Below are positions 36,619-44,346 of a DNA stretch of 57,791 nucleotides, one piece after another. Below the pieces are notes generated by a model. The model saw only the letters and a program-made list of their open reading frames with translations. It did no database searches and was not told where the DNA came from. Source of the DNA: Gemmatimonadota bacterium. Its GTDB lineage: Bacteria; Gemmatimonadota; Gemmatimonadetes; Gemmatimonadales; GWC2-71-9. The translations under genes were made by a program, and so were the position numbers. Numbering within the stretch: position 1 is the stretch's first letter; every line of letters begins with the position of its first letter. Where the stretch lies: the NCBI GenBank assembly GCA_016209985.1, contig JACQVB010000126.1, positions 1 to 57,791 on the forward strand. Direction: 5' to 3'.

Positions 36619-38095
36619 GCAGGACCTCCTCGACCGTGGTGATTCCGGTTCGGACCTTGCTCCATCCATCTCGCCGCAGGGTTCTCATGGCCCGTGCGGT
36701 GGCGCATTCTTTGAGTTCCGCCCGACTCGCGCGCCGGAGCACGGCATCGCGTAGTTCCTCATCCACGGTCAGCAGCTCGAAGATTCCGGTGCGGCCTTTG
36801 AATCCGGTTTGGCGGCACGCGACGCACCCAGCGCCTCGCTCGAGCTTCGCGCGCCGAATCGGCGTCTCGGCAATCAGCGCGACAGATTGCGGGTCTGGTT
36901 CGTACTGCATGCGGCAATGGGGGCAGATCTTTCTGACCAGCCGCTGGGCCAGGACGGCTTCGAGGGTCGAGGCGAGCAGGTAGGGTTCGATGCCGAGGTC
37001 CATCAGGCGCGGTACGGCGCTCACCGCATCATTGGTATGGAGGCTCGAGAAGACCGCATGGCCGGTGAGGGCCGCGCGAATGGCCACATCGGCGGTCTCG
37101 CCGTCCCGCATTTCACCCACCATCAGGACGTTGGGATCCTGTCGCAGCACGTTTCGCAGCACCGCGGCGAAAGTCACGCCGGTCGCTGCGTTCACCGGGA
37201 TCTGAGTCGTTCCCGGGAGTTGGTACTCGATGGGATCTTCGACGGTGAGGATCTTCTCGGCCATGGCGTCCCGGAGTCCGATCGTGGCATACAGCGTGGT
37301 CGTCTTGCCGCTACCGGTGGGACCGGTAACCAGGACGATCCCATGCGGCCGGAGCGACAACTCGCGGAATTGGGAAAGCGTATCCGAATCCATCCCCAGC
37401 TCATCCGGCGCTACCGGCCTGCCGCCGCGTTCCAGCAGGCGAAGAACCAGGCTTTCGCCGAAGAGCGACGGCACGGTGGAAACGCGAAGGTCCAGCTCGC
37501 GATCTTCGAGCCGAGCCCTGATCCGCCCGTCCTGGGGCTTCCGCCGTTCGGCGATGTCGAGCGAGGCCAGGAGCTTGATGCGCGAGACGACCGCGTTGGC
37601 GATTCCCCGTGGCGGCCCTTCGATATCGGAAAGCACCCCGTCCAGCCGGAGCCGTATGCGGAGCCCCGTTTTGGTCGATTCGAGGTGAATGTCGCTCGCA
37701 CCGGACGAGGACGCGTCCCGCAGGAGCAGGTTGACATAGCGGATAACCGGGGGCTGGTTGGCGAGGTTGCGGGCGTCGGCGAGATCGTGATCGTCCGCGA
37801 GATTCGCATCCTCACGGCCGGCGTCATCGATCAACTCAACGACGGACTCGTTCGCATCCATGGCGCGGCGGATGGCCTCGCCGAGTTCATCCGGCTCAGC
37901 GGGGACGATCTCGATCGGGAGTTGCCAGAGCAGACTCAGGTCATCGAGGGCCTGAGGATCGGGGTCGCCCGCGGCTGCGACGCGCAGTTTTCCCTCGGCA
38001 ATCTCGAGCGGAAGCACCTGGAATTGCTCCAGGTATTCAGCCGCGAGGACGTCGGGAACGCTGAGTCCGGTTTTGGAGCCTGCTGGAAAAACCAC
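36602..38095 (-). CDS. gspE: Type II secretion ATPase GspE
   Basis: 497 residues starting at a GTG. The N1/N2 region ('YLEQFQVLPLEIAEGKLRVAAAGDP') precedes 'ASDIHLESTKTGLRIRLRLDGVL', Walker A 'GPTGSGKTTTLYA', Asp box 'ILTVEDPIEYQLPG', Walker B 'LMVGEMRDGETADVAIRAALTGHAVFSSLHTND', and the zinc tetracysteine 'CPHCRMQYEPDP ... GAGCVACRQTGFKGRTG'. It powers pseudopilus assembly from the cytoplasm. It is the first gene of the operon and follows the sigma-54 promoter by about 35 nt. The start has no strong Shine-Dalgarno. The order E-G-F-H-I-J-K-L-M-C-D is unusual. GspN and prepilin peptidase GspO are absent. Confidence 0.95.
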   Translation of the reverse strand: MVFPAGSKTGLSVPDVLAAEYLEQFQVLPLEIAEGKLRVAAAGDPDPQALDDLSLLWQLPIEIVPAEPDELGEAIRRAMDANESVVELIDDAGREDANLADDHDLADARNLANQPPVIRYVNLLLRDASSSGASDIHLESTKTGLRIRLRLDGVLSDIEGPPRGIANAVVSRIKLLASLDIAERRKPQDGRIRARLEDRELDLRVSTVPSLFGESLVLRLLERGGRPVAPDELGMDSDTLSQFRELSLRPHGIVLVTGPTGSGKTTTLYATIGLRDAMAEKILTVEDPIEYQLPGTTQIPVNAATGVTFAAVLRNVLRQDPNVLMVGEMRDGETADVAIRAALTGHAVFSSLHTNDAVSAVPRLMDLGIEPYLLASTLEAVLAQRLVRKICPHCRMQYEPDPQSVALIAETPIRRAKLERGAGCVACRQTGFKGRTGIFELLTVDEELRDAVLRRASRAELKECATARAMRTLRRDGWSKVRTGITTVEEVLRVTTD

Positions 38096-38127
38096 GCGCC
38101 GCCCGGGTGAAGGACGGCGCGAGTTAG

Positions 38128-38143
38128 TACAAGGGTTGTGCCA
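38128..38143 (-). promoter_or_regulatory. Sigma-54 promoter of the gsp operon
   Basis: On the minus strand TGGCACAACCCTTGTA matches the sigma-54 consensus TGGCACRNNNNTTGCW at every defined position except one (T for C in the -12 element). It would start transcription near 38118, about 23 nt before the gspE GTG. Two sigma-54 activator genes close the same operon, which supports the call. Confidence 0.7.
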
Positions 38144-38232
38144 GGTGCGGCGTCACGCGTCTGGGTTAGCTAAGTCCCTGCATGGCGGCAGGATGGAATT
38201 CTCGATTCCGGGCACGAGGGCCGGCTAAGAAG

Positions 38233-38268
38233 TGTAACGGTAACGTTACCCGCATGCACCGGGTTACA
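38233..38268 (-). promoter_or_regulatory. Putative activator-binding (UAS) site
   Basis: GTAAC, GGTAAC, GTTACC and GGGTTAC lie in TGTAACGGTAACGTTACC...GGGTTACA, including the perfect palindrome GGTAACGTTACC. It is about 115-150 bp upstream of the predicted sigma-54 start, the usual enhancer distance. The remaining 38096-38276 gap contains no gene. Confidence 0.5.
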
Positions 38269-38276
38269 GTCACGAA

Positions 38277-38834
38277 TCAGTTTTGGTCTTCGTACGCGAT
38301 GGCGGATTCCTCGCGCTCCGTCGCGAAAACTTCATAAAAGGACAATTCGATCCATGGTCCTTTTTCCCACCAAAAGCAAGCTCGATGCAACGCCATGGAC
38401 AGCGGTTCAGTCGCCTTAGCCGTCTGGTCCTCCACCGTTAACCGAGCAATTTCAGCGAAGCCCCAGTTTAGACGGCTTGGAGACCTGATCATCGCGGGAG
38501 TGAGAGAGTTCATGATGTGCAGATCCTGCACTTGGCAGAATGCAAGAGTAATGATTCGCCTCTTCTCCCAAGAACCACGAACCTTACCATCATCACCCCA
38601 GACGTAGTCCACATCGACTTCAATTCGAGTCCCGAAAGCCAACCAGCGGACATCCCGGACGATGCATTCCCGGAAGTCTCGGTACGCGTGCACATAGGCC
38701 CGAATTTCAGAAATGTCCTTCACACCGGCACCAAGCACGTGAATCGAGTCATCGGTTGAAGATCGGTAAGTGAGCCGACCTTGCGTACGGTGAACCTTCG
38801 GTTGATTCCTGTTCGGCCAAAGGCAGGTTACCAC
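38277..38834 (-). CDS. Hypothetical protein of the toxin-immunity island
   Basis: 185 residues of lower-GC sequence than the flanks, with no recognised domain ('ISEIRAYVHAYRDFRECIVRDVRWLAFGTRIEVDVDYVWGDDGKVRGSWEKRRIITLAFCQVQDLHIMNSL'). The annotated start is a GTG at 38834 overlapping the barstar-like stop; GTG codons at 38738 or 38723 may be the real start, since conserved-looking sequence begins there. It is the third small gene in line after the RHS toxin, a position typical of immunity or orphan-immunity genes. That role is inference from position only. Confidence 0.55.
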   Translation of the reverse strand: MVTCLWPNRNQPKVHRTQGRLTYRSSTDDSIHVLGAGVKDISEIRAYVHAYRDFRECIVRDVRWLAFGTRIEVDVDYVWGDDGKVRGSWEKRRIITLAFCQVQDLHIMNSLTPAMIRSPSRLNWGFAEIARLTVEDQTAKATEPLSMALHRACFWWEKGPWIELSFYEVFATEREESAIAYEDQN

Positions 38835-39331
38835 ACAAAGATGACATGAAACGGGATGCCCGTCGAAGCTTTCTCCTCCGCAGCCGCCAAGACGGAAGAG
38901 AGCAGCCGTGCTGAGACCTGTGGGAGTCTACGCCAGAATGTATCGGCGCTGCGTACAATCAGCAGGTATCCCTTTGCGCCAGGCTTATCGAGGTCCGACA
39001 GTACTTCAATGACTGCGTTCCAGTTCATTCCGAAACTGGCCGCCAGGTCGAATGCTGAGGAAAAAAGATCAAAGAATGCGCGCTCGTCAAAAACCGCTGT
39101 CGTATCCATTTCGACGATGTGCAATTCAGTTCGGCCCAGCGCGTCGAGGAGGGCCGCGGTCTCCCCCTCCGAAAAGAAGTGAATGCAAACCCACGAGACC
39201 ATCTTGAGGTCGTCGGGATGCAGCGGCAGCCGTGGCCCCCTTCGTGCAAACACTTTAGCGGATCCTCGTTGTTCCTCGGGCGCAATGGACGCGGGTGGAT
39301 CGGATCTACTCCGGAGGCCGCCGAATGCCAC
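38828..39331 (-). CDS. Barstar-like protein
   Basis: Up to 167 residues from a GTG at 39331; an ATG at 39202 is another start. The C-terminal ~100 residues match barstar: 'ELHIVEMDTTAVFDERAFFDLFSSAFDLAASFGMNWNAVIEVLSDLDKPGAKGYLLIVRSADTF', with the 'NWNAVIEVLSDL' helix that contacts barnase-type nucleases in the family. It would neutralise a small RNase. No barnase-like gene is adjacent, so this is probably an orphan or a leftover immunity gene from an exchanged toxin tip. It lies two positions after the RHS gene on the same strand. Confidence 0.78.
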   Translation of the reverse strand: MAFGGLRSRSDPPASIAPEEQRGSAKVFARRGPRLPLHPDDLKMVSWVCIHFFSEGETAALLDALGRTELHIVEMDTTAVFDERAFFDLFSSAFDLAASFGMNWNAVIEVLSDLDKPGAKGYLLIVRSADTFWRRLPQVSARLLSSVLAAAEEKASTGIPFHVIFVW

Positions 39332-39390
39332 GACTTGTGCTAGGGTCGGCAGCGTACCGGGCCCCAGATGCTGATCGGCCCAGCGGGAAT

Positions 39391-39430
39391 AACGATCTGG
39401 AGGATACGTTCAATATCCTCCAGATCGTTT
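39391..39430. terminator. Strong hairpin between immunity genes
   Basis: AACGATCTGGAGGATA and TATCCTCCAGATCGTT form a perfect 16-bp stem with a 7-nt loop (CGTTCAA). It is followed by TTTT on the plus strand and by TTATTCC on the minus strand. All genes here run minus, so it may end transcription after the first immunity gene, but the U-tract is weak in that direction. The 39332-39486 gap holds nothing else. Confidence 0.65.
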
Positions 39431-39486
39431 TCCAAGACATCAAGAACGATGTAATCGATTACTGCTTGAGGCTGTGTCCATCGATA

Positions 39487-39756
39487 TTATCGGTGTCCTA
39501 ACCAGTCTATGGCGGCTTGGACCAATAATCCGTATTCGTTTGGCTCATCATCCTCGCGGAGCCCCGACTCGACGAATTCGGCCGCCAGGGCCTCGCGTAT
39601 GAGTTCTCGCTCCACAATTGACAGGGGTCGGAGGTCCATGATTGTCAGGACCTCTTGTTTATCAGGTGCGCGTCGGCGAAGCACGTCACCAATGAGTTGC
39701 CGAAGCACCTTCTCAGTTACGCCGACCCCATAGTTTTTCAAGGACGAATTCTCCAT
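39487..39756 (-). CDS. Candidate immunity protein for the RHS toxin
   Basis: 89 residues from the ATG at 39756 (MENSSLKNYGVGVTEKVLRQLIGDVLRRR...), acidic, with 'SIVERELIREALAAEFVESGLREDDEPNEYGLLVQAAIDWLGHR'. It overlaps the 3' end of the RHS toxin gene by 19 nt, the classic arrangement of a cognate immunity gene. No named family is recognised by eye. The role comes from position and size. Confidence 0.72.
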   Translation of the reverse strand: MENSSLKNYGVGVTEKVLRQLIGDVLRRRAPDKQEVLTIMDLRPLSIVERELIREALAAEFVESGLREDDEPNEYGLLVQAAIDWLGHR

Positions 39757-42700
39757 CCAGCAAGCGTTCGTGCCCACGTCGTGACGACCAGCCCAGCTTG
39801 GTTGAGAACTACGCTCGCGTCCTGCCCGATGTAAAGCATCTTGCCCCCAGCTTGCGCTACGACGCTCAAAGGATTCCTAACAGCGTCAAGTATACCTCTG
39901 GAGCTGACACCAACGCCGTCCCTTGAAATGGCTTGATTCAGACCATGTTTGGTGAAACCGGCGATTCGGCCGGCTACGACCTTACCGCCGACGCCCCTGA
40001 GGGCGCCCAGCAAACCAAAGTACTCAACAGGTCCCAAGCCGATGCTCACGGTGCGATCCTGTGCAGCCAGCCGCTGGGCCGCAGACCCGAAGGCACCTTC
40101 GGCGGCAGCCCGGCAAAGAACGCAGTCGCCTCCCTTGTTTGCCGCGCTCCAACGGTCCGCGAATGCCCTGTACCACGGGTCCGCTATGACATTTATGGGC
40201 GGCAGAGGCACCGGACACTTCGGATCCCTCGTCCAATCGCAACCGGCCTCATCGTCGGCGAGACCTGTCGGATCACGACCGTTCACCGGATCCCCGGTCG
40301 CATAGGCATAGGGATTAATTCCACCCTCGAGGCCGACTGGATCCTCACTCAAGAACCTTCCCGTGTGTGGCTCGTACCACCGGTTCCGCATGTAGTAGAG
40401 CCCGCCGCTCCCGACGTCGCCGAACCAGAGCGCCCCCTTCCATCGCGCCCGGTCACGGTCGGCGAACCCGCCGGGGTCGGTCCCCGCAACGAGCTTTCCC
40501 CATTCGTCGTAGACGTAGGTCCGCTGCGTGGTCGGACCTGTACTGACGTTCGTTAGCGCTATGACATTGCCGAGAGCATCAGAATGAGCCATATACTGAA
40601 GGCTATTAACGGTGATCGATTCGAGGCCGTCAGTCCCGCCTGGATAGTACGAGTAAGCCGTGATCGTAGCACCGGCAGCATCCAGCTCCGCCCCAAGATG
40701 ATCCTCATCCCAGGCATAGTACCGGATCGTTCCGTTCACATCCCTCTTGGCCAGCCGGCCGTAGGCGTCGTAGTAATTCCTGGTCTTTTGCCCGTTGACT
40801 GCTAGGGAATCGAGGCGACTCTCGGCCGACCACCAGAACGAGGCCCCCTCTGATCCGCAGGTGCGGCTGGAGACATTGCCATCGGCATCCGCGACGCCGT
40901 ACGTGCAGCTATTGAACGCGGTAATGCGATTACCCGTTGTGTAAGCTCCCCCAAGGTCCCTGCGATTGCCGACGGAGTCATACCCAAAACTTCTAGTCGA
41001 GGTAACCGTTGTGTTGCAGGTGTACCCGTTATCCTCGCTCCAATAGCAGCCACTGGTGGTGACCGAATCGGTCTGGTTCAGACGCGCCGTCGCGTCGTAG
41101 CCGTACTTGGCTCCGATATTGCCGATGTTTTTCTGAAGCCTCAGCCGATCGCCGACGTCGTATTCCATCTCACGCCAGACGTCTGACTGATAAGCGGCGC
41201 TGGTCCAGATTTGCCCTGCGTCGTGGACAGTGGAGAACGAACGATTCACGACGTCGCCACCCCAGAAACTCGTCGTCGTAGCTCGCAGGTCTGCATTGTA
41301 TCCCAATGCGGTTGAGAGCGTCCCGCCGACATAAATGGTGTCCAGACTTCCCCGCAGAGTGCCGATGGCGAAAGAGCGCGCCGATGCGGGGCCAGCCGCA
41401 CTCGTCAGCATCCCGGCTGAGTTATAGCCATACCGGAGCCACCGATCGCCAAACGAGAACGTGTTCTTGACCGAGTCTTCCTGACCACGAGCGTTGAGGT
41501 AGCTCATTACCGTTGCAACAGGGCTTGTTGCCGTGACGACTCGGCCATTAGACGCGTAAGCCCACGACTCGGCCTGAGTGTTCGTTCCGGATTTGCTCGT
41601 GAGGCGGTGGAGAGGATCGTACCCGTAATCGATGTTTTGATTCCGCCGGTTCTTGAGCTGTTTAAGCAATCCGTCCCGGTCGTATTTCAGCGTCTCGGCC
41701 GTTCCGGTGGGATCCTTCCGACTGGTCAACCACCCCAGCGAGTTGTAGCCGAATTCATAGACCTGCGCGTTGGGATCCGTTACGCGCGTGAGGTGGAGAC
41801 TGTCTCCATAGACCAGAGAGATCGTCCCGAGTGTCCCCGGCGCATTCACCAGACTCGTCGGACGGTTCAGGATGTCATAGAACGTCTTGGGCCACAGCAG
41901 TGTCGATGCGGCGGGAACGAAGACGGAATCGCGACCATAGACATCCGAGACATACTGATTCACTCTCCCACCAGGCATCGAATCCTTGTTCAGATTTCCG
42001 TTGCCGCCTAGATACCAGCTCTGGGTGAGCAGGTGGTTCATCCCGTCAGTCGCCGTGAGAACTCTGCCGCGCCAGTCGTAGGTGTACTTGGTGATCGTGC
42101 CGGTACTTCCACCTACTCGCACCGAGGCCACTCGGCCGTTCGCCCCGATGTACCTCCGGATCGTCGGCTGGTCGGTGCCCCAGATGCTGTCGGGCTCGGC
42201 GAACGCCGCGTAGCGAATATTCGTGGCGCTGGTGTTCTTGGGCCGGAGGTAGGTCGGGAGCCCGCTGCTATTGTAGAGGGTCGTGTCCGCCAGCCCGGCC
42301 GGATCCACCGTATCGAGCGTATCCCGGACCGTGGTCGGCTGGCCGTTACTGGTGCGGGTAATCCGGATCGATTTGCCGAGCGGGGTATCAATCCGGGCCG
42401 GGACACCCCATCGACCCTCATAGTAGTATTTCGTGACGTGCCCGCCAGCATCCGTGACTCTGGAGTAGTTGTCCATGCTGGTCACCGGAGGGAACGGGCT
42501 CGAGCCCGTTAAGCGAGACGGCACGACTTGCTTCTGCCACGACTGCAGCGTCACCACCGGCGCGATATTGCTCGAATCAGGATAAATCGTGATGGCCGGG
42601 TACGTGATGGTCTTCACCTTACCGGTCGAGTCGTCGTAGGCGAGAGTAGTCGCCTTGCCACGCCGATCGGTGATCGTTGAAAGCCGCGCATTTCCATCGT

Positions 42701-44321
42701 ATCCGAAGGTGGCCGCGATGTTGTCAGGATCGCGAATCTCGGTGAGCCTCCTGCTTCCATCGACGTTCACGGTGGTACTGCGACCGAACGGGTCGGCGAT
42801 CTGTGAGAGGCCGTTCGTGCCGTAGCTAAGCGTGAGGTCCAGGCTTTGCGGATCGCGAATCGTCTGGATCCGGCCACTGCCGTCATAATAGATCCAGGTC
42901 ATGTTCAAGAATCGGTCATTGACCGAAGCCATTCTGCCGTTTGAATCGAACCAGACCGTGGTCGAGTCAGGATATTTCCGGAACCAGTTGCTTCCATCGT
43001 AGAGCAGATCGGCGAATTCGCCGGCGGGACGGGTGAAGGAGCTTCCCGACTTCTGGTAAAAGACCGCACTACCGTCGCCCTCGGTGATCAAGGCCGAGCC
43101 GTCTGGTTGCGCGTAGAGACGTTGAATTCCCGCGACCGTCCAACCCCGCGCAATCGCTGAGTTGTTCTCGTTCACGACGATGAGCTTCTTGAAGGTAGTG
43201 GCTCCTGCCGTCCCGTCGCTGTATTTCGACGTGACGATAACGGCGAGCTCGTACTTGCCGGTGCTCCCCATGCCATTCGCCGCTGCATCGAACTGCCCTC
43301 CAATCCGAACCCAGGCGAGCAGAGGATCACCGCTGCTGGGCGCCACGAATTTGAGGCGCGTTTCACCATTCAAGAACGTGATCAGTCCGCCACCGGACTT
43401 CTGAGCCTCCAGCCAGAACTCTTGTGGAGGGGTGCCACCACCTTCGGGATGCCGGACATCGACTATGATGAACGGCTTGGGGTCCACCCGATCGCCATGA
43501 TAGACCAGCGTGACATTCCGGGGAGTGTTCAGGCTGAGGTATGGAACAGTCGACTGAGAATAGGTCGCCGCATAGCAGGACATGTTGCAGCGACTCATGT
43601 CCTGTTTCACATAAGAGTCCATCGGGCCAGTGGTCACGACCTGCGGGGCGACCCAGGATGTCGTCACGTTGTAGAGACCGTCGTCTATCGCCCCGGTCCC
43701 AGATTCCGTCGCGACCAGCGTGACGGACCCGTTCCCGGACCCGACATTGTAATAGGCCGTGACGTTGGTAGAGGCCCCGTTCGCCAGCCCGCTCACGGTC
43801 CCCGGCGGCGTGCACGAGTTCACCCATTGCCATATGGCACACGTGAACGTGTAGTTACGGCTGGATCCGCTGTTGTTGGTGACCGTAAACGTCACCGGAT
43901 TTGAATAGGAGTTTTGAGAGGCGGTGGTCGCGCCTCCGTCGGGGATCACCGTTGGCCGGGTATAGCCGACGGTCACGTTGTATTTGCCATACACAATCGT
44001 TCCACCGCCCACCGGTGTCAGCTTCAACTGGACGTACCCGGACCCGTTGGTCGAGGAAACATTGAAGTTGACGGTCTTCTGAATAGTCGTCCCCGCGCCC
44101 ATGTCGATGTACGTTCCTCCGGTGACGGTACAGGTTGTTACTTGCCCTCCCTTCAAGCAGGACAAGTTGGCGTCCCAGGACCGGTTCGCGCCTTTCCAGA
44201 TGGTGAACGTCGCGGCGTTATTCGTGCCGCCGGGACTGGCACTGAGGGAGCCCGCTACGGGCGTCACGCAGAAATCGTCGTAGCAGGTTTGCGCCGCTGC
44301 CGAGGAGACCAAGAACAACAT
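39738..44321 (-). CDS. RHS-repeat polymorphic toxin, 5' end cut by IS insertion
   Basis: A 1,527-residue ORF from the ATG at 44321. Residues ~10-380 are secreted Ig/BACON-like strands. Then come YD repeats ('GRIQTIRDPQSLDLTLSYGTNGLSQIADPFGRST', 'GYDGNARLSTITDRRGKATTLAYD') and the RHS core motif 'YYMRNRWYEPHTGRFLSEDPVGLEGGINPYAYATGDPVNGRDPTGL', after which the variable toxin tip begins. The tip ends 'FTKHGLNQAISRDGVGVSSRGILDAVRNP...GGKMLYIGQDASVVLNQAGLVVTTWA', compatible with a small BECR/DUF4258-type nuclease. The real start was upstream at 45578, before an IS element inserted into the signal peptide, so export may be lost. Confidence 0.88.
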   Translation of the reverse strand: MLFLVSSAAAQTCYDDFCVTPVAGSLSASPGGTNNAATFTIWKGANRSWDANLSCLKGGQVTTCTVTGGTYIDMGAGTTIQKTVNFNVSSTNGSGYVQLKLTPVGGGTIVYGKYNVTVGYTRPTVIPDGGATTASQNSYSNPVTFTVTNNSGSSRNYTFTCAIWQWVNSCTPPGTVSGLANGASTNVTAYYNVGSGNGSVTLVATESGTGAIDDGLYNVTTSWVAPQVVTTGPMDSYVKQDMSRCNMSCYAATYSQSTVPYLSLNTPRNVTLVYHGDRVDPKPFIIVDVRHPEGGGTPPQEFWLEAQKSGGGLITFLNGETRLKFVAPSSGDPLLAWVRIGGQFDAAANGMGSTGKYELAVIVTSKYSDGTAGATTFKKLIVVNENNSAIARGWTVAGIQRLYAQPDGSALITEGDGSAVFYQKSGSSFTRPAGEFADLLYDGSNWFRKYPDSTTVWFDSNGRMASVNDRFLNMTWIYYDGSGRIQTIRDPQSLDLTLSYGTNGLSQIADPFGRSTTVNVDGSRRLTEIRDPDNIAATFGYDGNARLSTITDRRGKATTLAYDDSTGKVKTITYPAITIYPDSSNIAPVVTLQSWQKQVVPSRLTGSSPFPPVTSMDNYSRVTDAGGHVTKYYYEGRWGVPARIDTPLGKSIRITRTSNGQPTTVRDTLDTVDPAGLADTTLYNSSGLPTYLRPKNTSATNIRYAAFAEPDSIWGTDQPTIRRYIGANGRVASVRVGGSTGTITKYTYDWRGRVLTATDGMNHLLTQSWYLGGNGNLNKDSMPGGRVNQYVSDVYGRDSVFVPAASTLLWPKTFYDILNRPTSLVNAPGTLGTISLVYGDSLHLTRVTDPNAQVYEFGYNSLGWLTSRKDPTGTAETLKYDRDGLLKQLKNRRNQNIDYGYDPLHRLTSKSGTNTQAESWAYASNGRVVTATSPVATVMSYLNARGQEDSVKNTFSFGDRWLRYGYNSAGMLTSAAGPASARSFAIGTLRGSLDTIYVGGTLSTALGYNADLRATTTSFWGGDVVNRSFSTVHDAGQIWTSAAYQSDVWREMEYDVGDRLRLQKNIGNIGAKYGYDATARLNQTDSVTTSGCYWSEDNGYTCNTTVTSTRSFGYDSVGNRRDLGGAYTTGNRITAFNSCTYGVADADGNVSSRTCGSEGASFWWSAESRLDSLAVNGQKTRNYYDAYGRLAKRDVNGTIRYYAWDEDHLGAELDAAGATITAYSYYPGGTDGLESITVNSLQYMAHSDALGNVIALTNVSTGPTTQRTYVYDEWGKLVAGTDPGGFADRDRARWKGALWFGDVGSGGLYYMRNRWYEPHTGRFLSEDPVGLEGGINPYAYATGDPVNGRDPTGLADDEAGCDWTRDPKCPVPLPPINVIADPWYRAFADRWSAANKGGDCVLCRAAAEGAFGSAAQRLAAQDRTVSIGLGPVEYFGLLGALRGVGGKVVAGRIAGFTKHGLNQAISRDGVGVSSRGILDAVRNPLSVVAQAGGKMLYIGQDASVVLNQAGLVVTTWARTLAGWRIRP

Positions 44322-44346
44322 CGAGAGCAGAACCAGGACCGTCAGG

